This document shows, piece by piece, positions 7,820-9,498 of a stretch of DNA of 9,498 nucleotides (positions are counted from its first letter, which is position 1; every line of letters begins with the position of its first letter). A program made the translations under genes and the position numbers. Source of the DNA: an uncultured Collinsella sp. (lineage in GTDB: Bacteria > Actinomycetota > Coriobacteriia > Coriobacteriales > Coriobacteriaceae); NCBI GenBank assembly GCA_900555955.1, contig USNA01000024.1:1-9498 (forward strand), read 5' to 3'. The notes below the pieces were generated by a model. That model had not been told where the DNA came from and ran no database searches. It saw only the letters and a program-made list of their open reading frames with translations.

Positions 7820-8308
7820 TTACGCCTGCTGATAGTGCAGGTGCTTCTCGTCGATATCGGCAAGGTCGCGGTCGAGGTAACGGCGCGCGAGCCAGTTAGC
7901 CATGGGAAGGTTCTGGTCCAGGTAGTTGCCGCACTCCTCGGGAGCGGCACCGGGGACATCGCCCTCAAAGTCGGCAACAAACTCGAACAGCTCACGCACG
8001 AGCGGCAGGATCTCCTCGCTCGTCACCTCGCCAAATACGACGAGGTAAAAGCCCGTGCGGCAGCCCATGGGGCCAAAGTAGACAATGCGGCCCGACCACT
8101 CGGCATGATTGCGAAGGAACGTCGCGCCCAGGTGCTCGATGGTGTGGCACTCGGCCGTGTTCATGACCGGCTCCTTGTTGGGCGTGGTCAGGCGCAGGTC
8201 GAAGGTGGTGACGGCGGCGCCGGTCGCCGGATCGCGGTCGATGCGGCTCACATACACGCCGGGCTCGAGCAGCAGATGGTCAACGGAAAAGCTCGCGATG
8301 CGCTCCAT
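7820..8308 (-). CDS. luxS: S-ribosylhomocysteine lyase LuxS
   Basis: A 162-residue protein, normal for LuxS. It cleaves S-ribosylhomocysteine to homocysteine and DPD, the precursor of autoinducer-2, in the activated methyl cycle. The metal site is clear: H55 and H59 in HTIEH and C126 in EECGNY. E58 is the general base, and C83 in GPMGCRTGFY is the catalytic cysteine equivalent. The N-terminus has the usual SFSVDH. The ATG at 8308 is preceded by GAGAGGA about 6 bases upstream. It ends in its own terminator. The partner genes for the cycle (Pfs nucleosidase, metE or metH) and any lsr uptake genes are not in the window, so a detoxification or methionine-salvage role is as likely as signalling. 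The neighbours are unrelated sugar genes, so it is probably transcribed alone from the promoter proposed at 8373-8402. Confidence 0.97.
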   Translation of the reverse strand: MERIASFSVDHLLLEPGVYVSRIDRDPATGAAVTTFDLRLTTPNKEPVMNTAECHTIEHLGATFLRNHAEWSGRIVYFGPMGCRTGFYLVVFGEVTSEEILPLVRELFEFVADFEGDVPGAAPEECGNYLDQNLPMANWLARRYLDRDLADIDEKHLHYQQA

Positions 8309-8330
8309 GGCAGATCCTCTCGGTAGTCAA

Positions 8331-8403
8331 TTTGGGACGGGGCTCTTTTAGCTGGTTCGAATGGTCGCACCAATCATACCAGTCAAAAAAGCCCCGTCCC
8401 AAA
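8331..8403. repeat. Long inverted repeat upstream of luxS
   Basis: Positions 8331-8355 pair with 8379-8403 over 25 positions, with two mismatches and one wobble. The outer 14 bp are perfect (TTTGGGACGGGGCT with its complement). The 23-base inner loop contains a small TGGT/ACCA stem. It ends 5 bases before the T-rich side of the luxS leader and overlaps the proposed luxS promoter. The outer arm recurs, inverted, in the next hairpin. Confidence 0.88.
8373..8402 (-). promoter_or_regulatory. Possible luxS promoter inside the inverted repeat
   Basis: On the minus strand TGGTATGAT (plus 8373-8381) is an extended -10 box, with TTGGGA (plus 8397-8402) 18 bases upstream as a moderate -35. The start would fall near 8366, so the luxS leader would carry only one arm of the long inverted repeat. 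Confidence 0.4.
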
Positions 8404-8422
8404 TAAGCTACCTGGGACGAGG
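8385..8422 (-). terminator. Intrinsic terminator of the FGGY kinase gene
   Basis: In minus-strand RNA CCUCGUCCCA (plus 8422 to 8413) pairs with UGGGACGGGG (8401 to 8392), ten pairs including one U-G wobble, around an 11-base loop. One C and then six U (8390-8385) follow. It lies about 40 bases past the kinase stop. This fold competes with the two hairpins listed at 8331-8403 and 8412-8450. Confidence 0.7.
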
Positions 8423-8450
8423 ACCAATGAGTTTTTAATCCCCGTCCCAG
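8412..8450. repeat. GGGACG-type hairpin next to the kinase stop
   Basis: Positions 8412-8423 pair with 8439-8450 (11 of 12 pairs, one A-C mismatch) around a 15-base loop. Arms are CTGGGACGAGGA and its near complement. On the minus strand it forms first after the kinase stop and shares its 8412-8423 arm with the terminator fold. No T-run follows it on the minus strand, so alone it is not a terminator. Confidence 0.8.
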
Positions 8451-8460
8451 AAAAATCATT

Positions 8461-9498
8461 CTAGGCTGTGTACGAGATGGTCGCGTCAACGGCGTGACGC
8501 CAGCCGGCGATCTTCTTGGCGCGCTCGTCGGCGGTCATGGCAGGCTCCACGATGCCGCGGGCGCCGTAGACGTCGACGACATCGCGCGTGTACATGTCCA
8601 GCGCAATACCGCAGGCCCAGGCCGCACCCAGACCGCTCATCTCGTCGTTGCTCGCGATGCGGATGGGCGAGCCAACCAAGTCGCTCTCAAACTGCATCAG
8701 GTACGCGTCGCGCGTGGGACCGCCGTCAACACGAAGCTCGGACAGCGCCGCGCCCGAATCCTCGACCATCGCATCGATCACGTCAAAGATTTGATAGGCG
8801 ATCGACTCGTCGGCGGCCTTCACGAACTCCGCGCGACCCGTGGTGCGCGTCATGCCAAAGACGCAGCCCTCGGCGTCACTCGCCCAATGCGGCGCGCCCA
8901 AACCGGTAAACGCCGGCACAAAGTAGACGCGGCTCGCCGGATTGGCGGCGTAGCACAGGTCGGTAACCTCCTCGGGGTTATTGATGAGCTCAAGATCGTC
9001 GCGCAGCCACGTCTTGACGGCGCCGGCGTAGCTCACGTTGCCCTCGAGCACGTACTCGGTCACGCCGTCCATGCGCCATGCGAGCGAGCTCGAAAGCCCG
9101 TGCGAGCTGGCAACGAACTCGTCGCCGACGTTCATCATGACCGAGCTGCCGGTGCCATAGGTCGCCTTGGCCATGCCGCGGCTATGGCAGCCCTGGGCAA
9201 ACAAGGCCGCGTGGCTGTCGCCCAGCACGCCGTGAATGGGCACGGGCGCCGGCAAAAAGCCGCCCAAATCCGTCGTGCCGAACAGTCCATCGGAATCGGT
9301 CACCTGCGGCAGGCAGGCCACGTCAACGCCAAAGGCCTCGCACACTGGCTCGCTCCAGCAGCCACGGCGCAGGTCAAAGAGCTGCGTGCGGCTGGCGTTG
9401 GACCAGTCGCAGCGGAACTCTGCGCCGCCCGTGAGCGTCCAGACCACCCAGGCATCGATGGTGCCCAGGCACAGTTCGCCAGCCGCCGCGGCCTCGGC
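8461..9498 (-). CDS. FGGY-family carbohydrate kinase, glycerol-kinase-like (5' part outside window)
   Basis: The last 345 residues of an FGGY kinase, which phosphorylates a polyol or sugar with ATP in the cytoplasm. The frame is open to the window edge; the 5' visible residues GELCLGTIDAWVVWTLTGG match the glycerol kinase pattern, as does SNASRTQLFDL. The C-terminal actin-fold domain shows GDSHAALFAQG, the ATP-loop stretch ATYGTGSSVMMNVG, PAFTGLGAPHW, and LRVDGGPTRDAYLMQFESDL. Length and order are normal. GlpK usually has GDQQAALFG and GTGCFLLMNTG; here Gln after the conserved Asp is Ser, and the second motif is more like other FGGY kinases. So the substrate (glycerol or another polyol/ketose) is not settled and no symbol is given. 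The stop is TAG at 8461, and a terminator-capable repeat follows before luxS. The missing N-terminal residues would help decide the substrate. Confidence 0.92.
   Translation of the reverse strand, partial: AEAAAAGELCLGTIDAWVVWTLTGGAEFRCDWSNASRTQLFDLRRGCWSEPVCEAFGVDVACLPQVTDSDGLFGTTDLGGFLPAPVPIHGVLGDSHAALFAQGCHSRGMAKATYGTGSSVMMNVGDEFVASSHGLSSSLAWRMDGVTEYVLEGNVSYAGAVKTWLRDDLELINNPEEVTDLCYAANPASRVYFVPAFTGLGAPHWASDAEGCVFGMTRTTGRAEFVKAADESIAYQIFDVIDAMVEDSGAALSELRVDGGPTRDAYLMQFESDLVGSPIRIASNDEMSGLGAAWACGIALDMYTRDVVDVYGARGIVEPAMTADERAKKIAGWRHAVDATISYTA

Noticed and set aside
7724..8326. Plus-strand open frame of 200 codons opposite luxS
   Set aside because: It runs antisense to all of luxS and through its terminator; LuxS identity is certain.
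8350..8382. tRNA-like stretch with GGTTCGAAT and ACCA, a possible tRNA remnant or attachment site
   Set aside because: No acceptor, D or anticodon arm can be folded, and the T-arm does not pair; it is the loop of the long inverted repeat.

Overview
This is a GC-rich window. Six of its eight genes lie on the minus strand. Gene content and protein style (NarL-type two-component genes, a zinc-ribbon protein next to an acidic lipoprotein, a DUF4867-type protein, LuxS, GH1 phospho-glucosidase) suggest a gut Coriobacteriia member, most likely Collinsella or a close relative. That assignment rests on family recognition, not on a database search.

Layout, left to right. Positions 1-71 are the plus-strand tail of a gene ending in a degenerate zinc ribbon. 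It is followed by a plus-strand lipoprotein gene (153-995) with a strong intrinsic terminator (1044-1084). Then comes a minus-strand operon of three genes (5017 down to 1105): a 7TM-type membrane sensor with a degenerate cytoplasmic kinase-like module, a membrane histidine kinase, and a NarL/LuxR response regulator. The stop and start codons of neighbouring genes overlap (GTGA, ATGA), so the three are probably co-translated and form one signalling unit.

Upstream of it on the same strand is a GH1 6-phospho-beta-glucosidase gene (5244-6685). It is broken by a frameshift about 40 codons in; the rest, with both catalytic glutamates, is intact.

The gene-free stretch 6686-7030 holds the probable bglA promoter and a cluster of inverted-repeat elements: one hairpin carrying the GGGGACAGGCACC motif and two related 55-bp stem-loops. 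Then come a DUF4867-type cupin-like gene (7031-7675) with a clear promoter and an overlapping operator-like repeat, the luxS gene (7820-8308) with its own terminator, and the 3' part of an FGGY sugar/glycerol kinase gene (8461-9498, running off the window). Between the kinase gene and luxS are four alternating inverted copies of a GGGACGGGG-type arm. They can fold in mutually exclusive ways, and one fold is a good minus-strand terminator.

There is no sign of a transposase, phage, CRISPR array, tRNA or rRNA. The points most worth following are the paired pseudokinase/kinase system, the repeat families between genes, the four-arm structure before luxS, the phased operator at the DUF4867 gene and the bglA frameshift.
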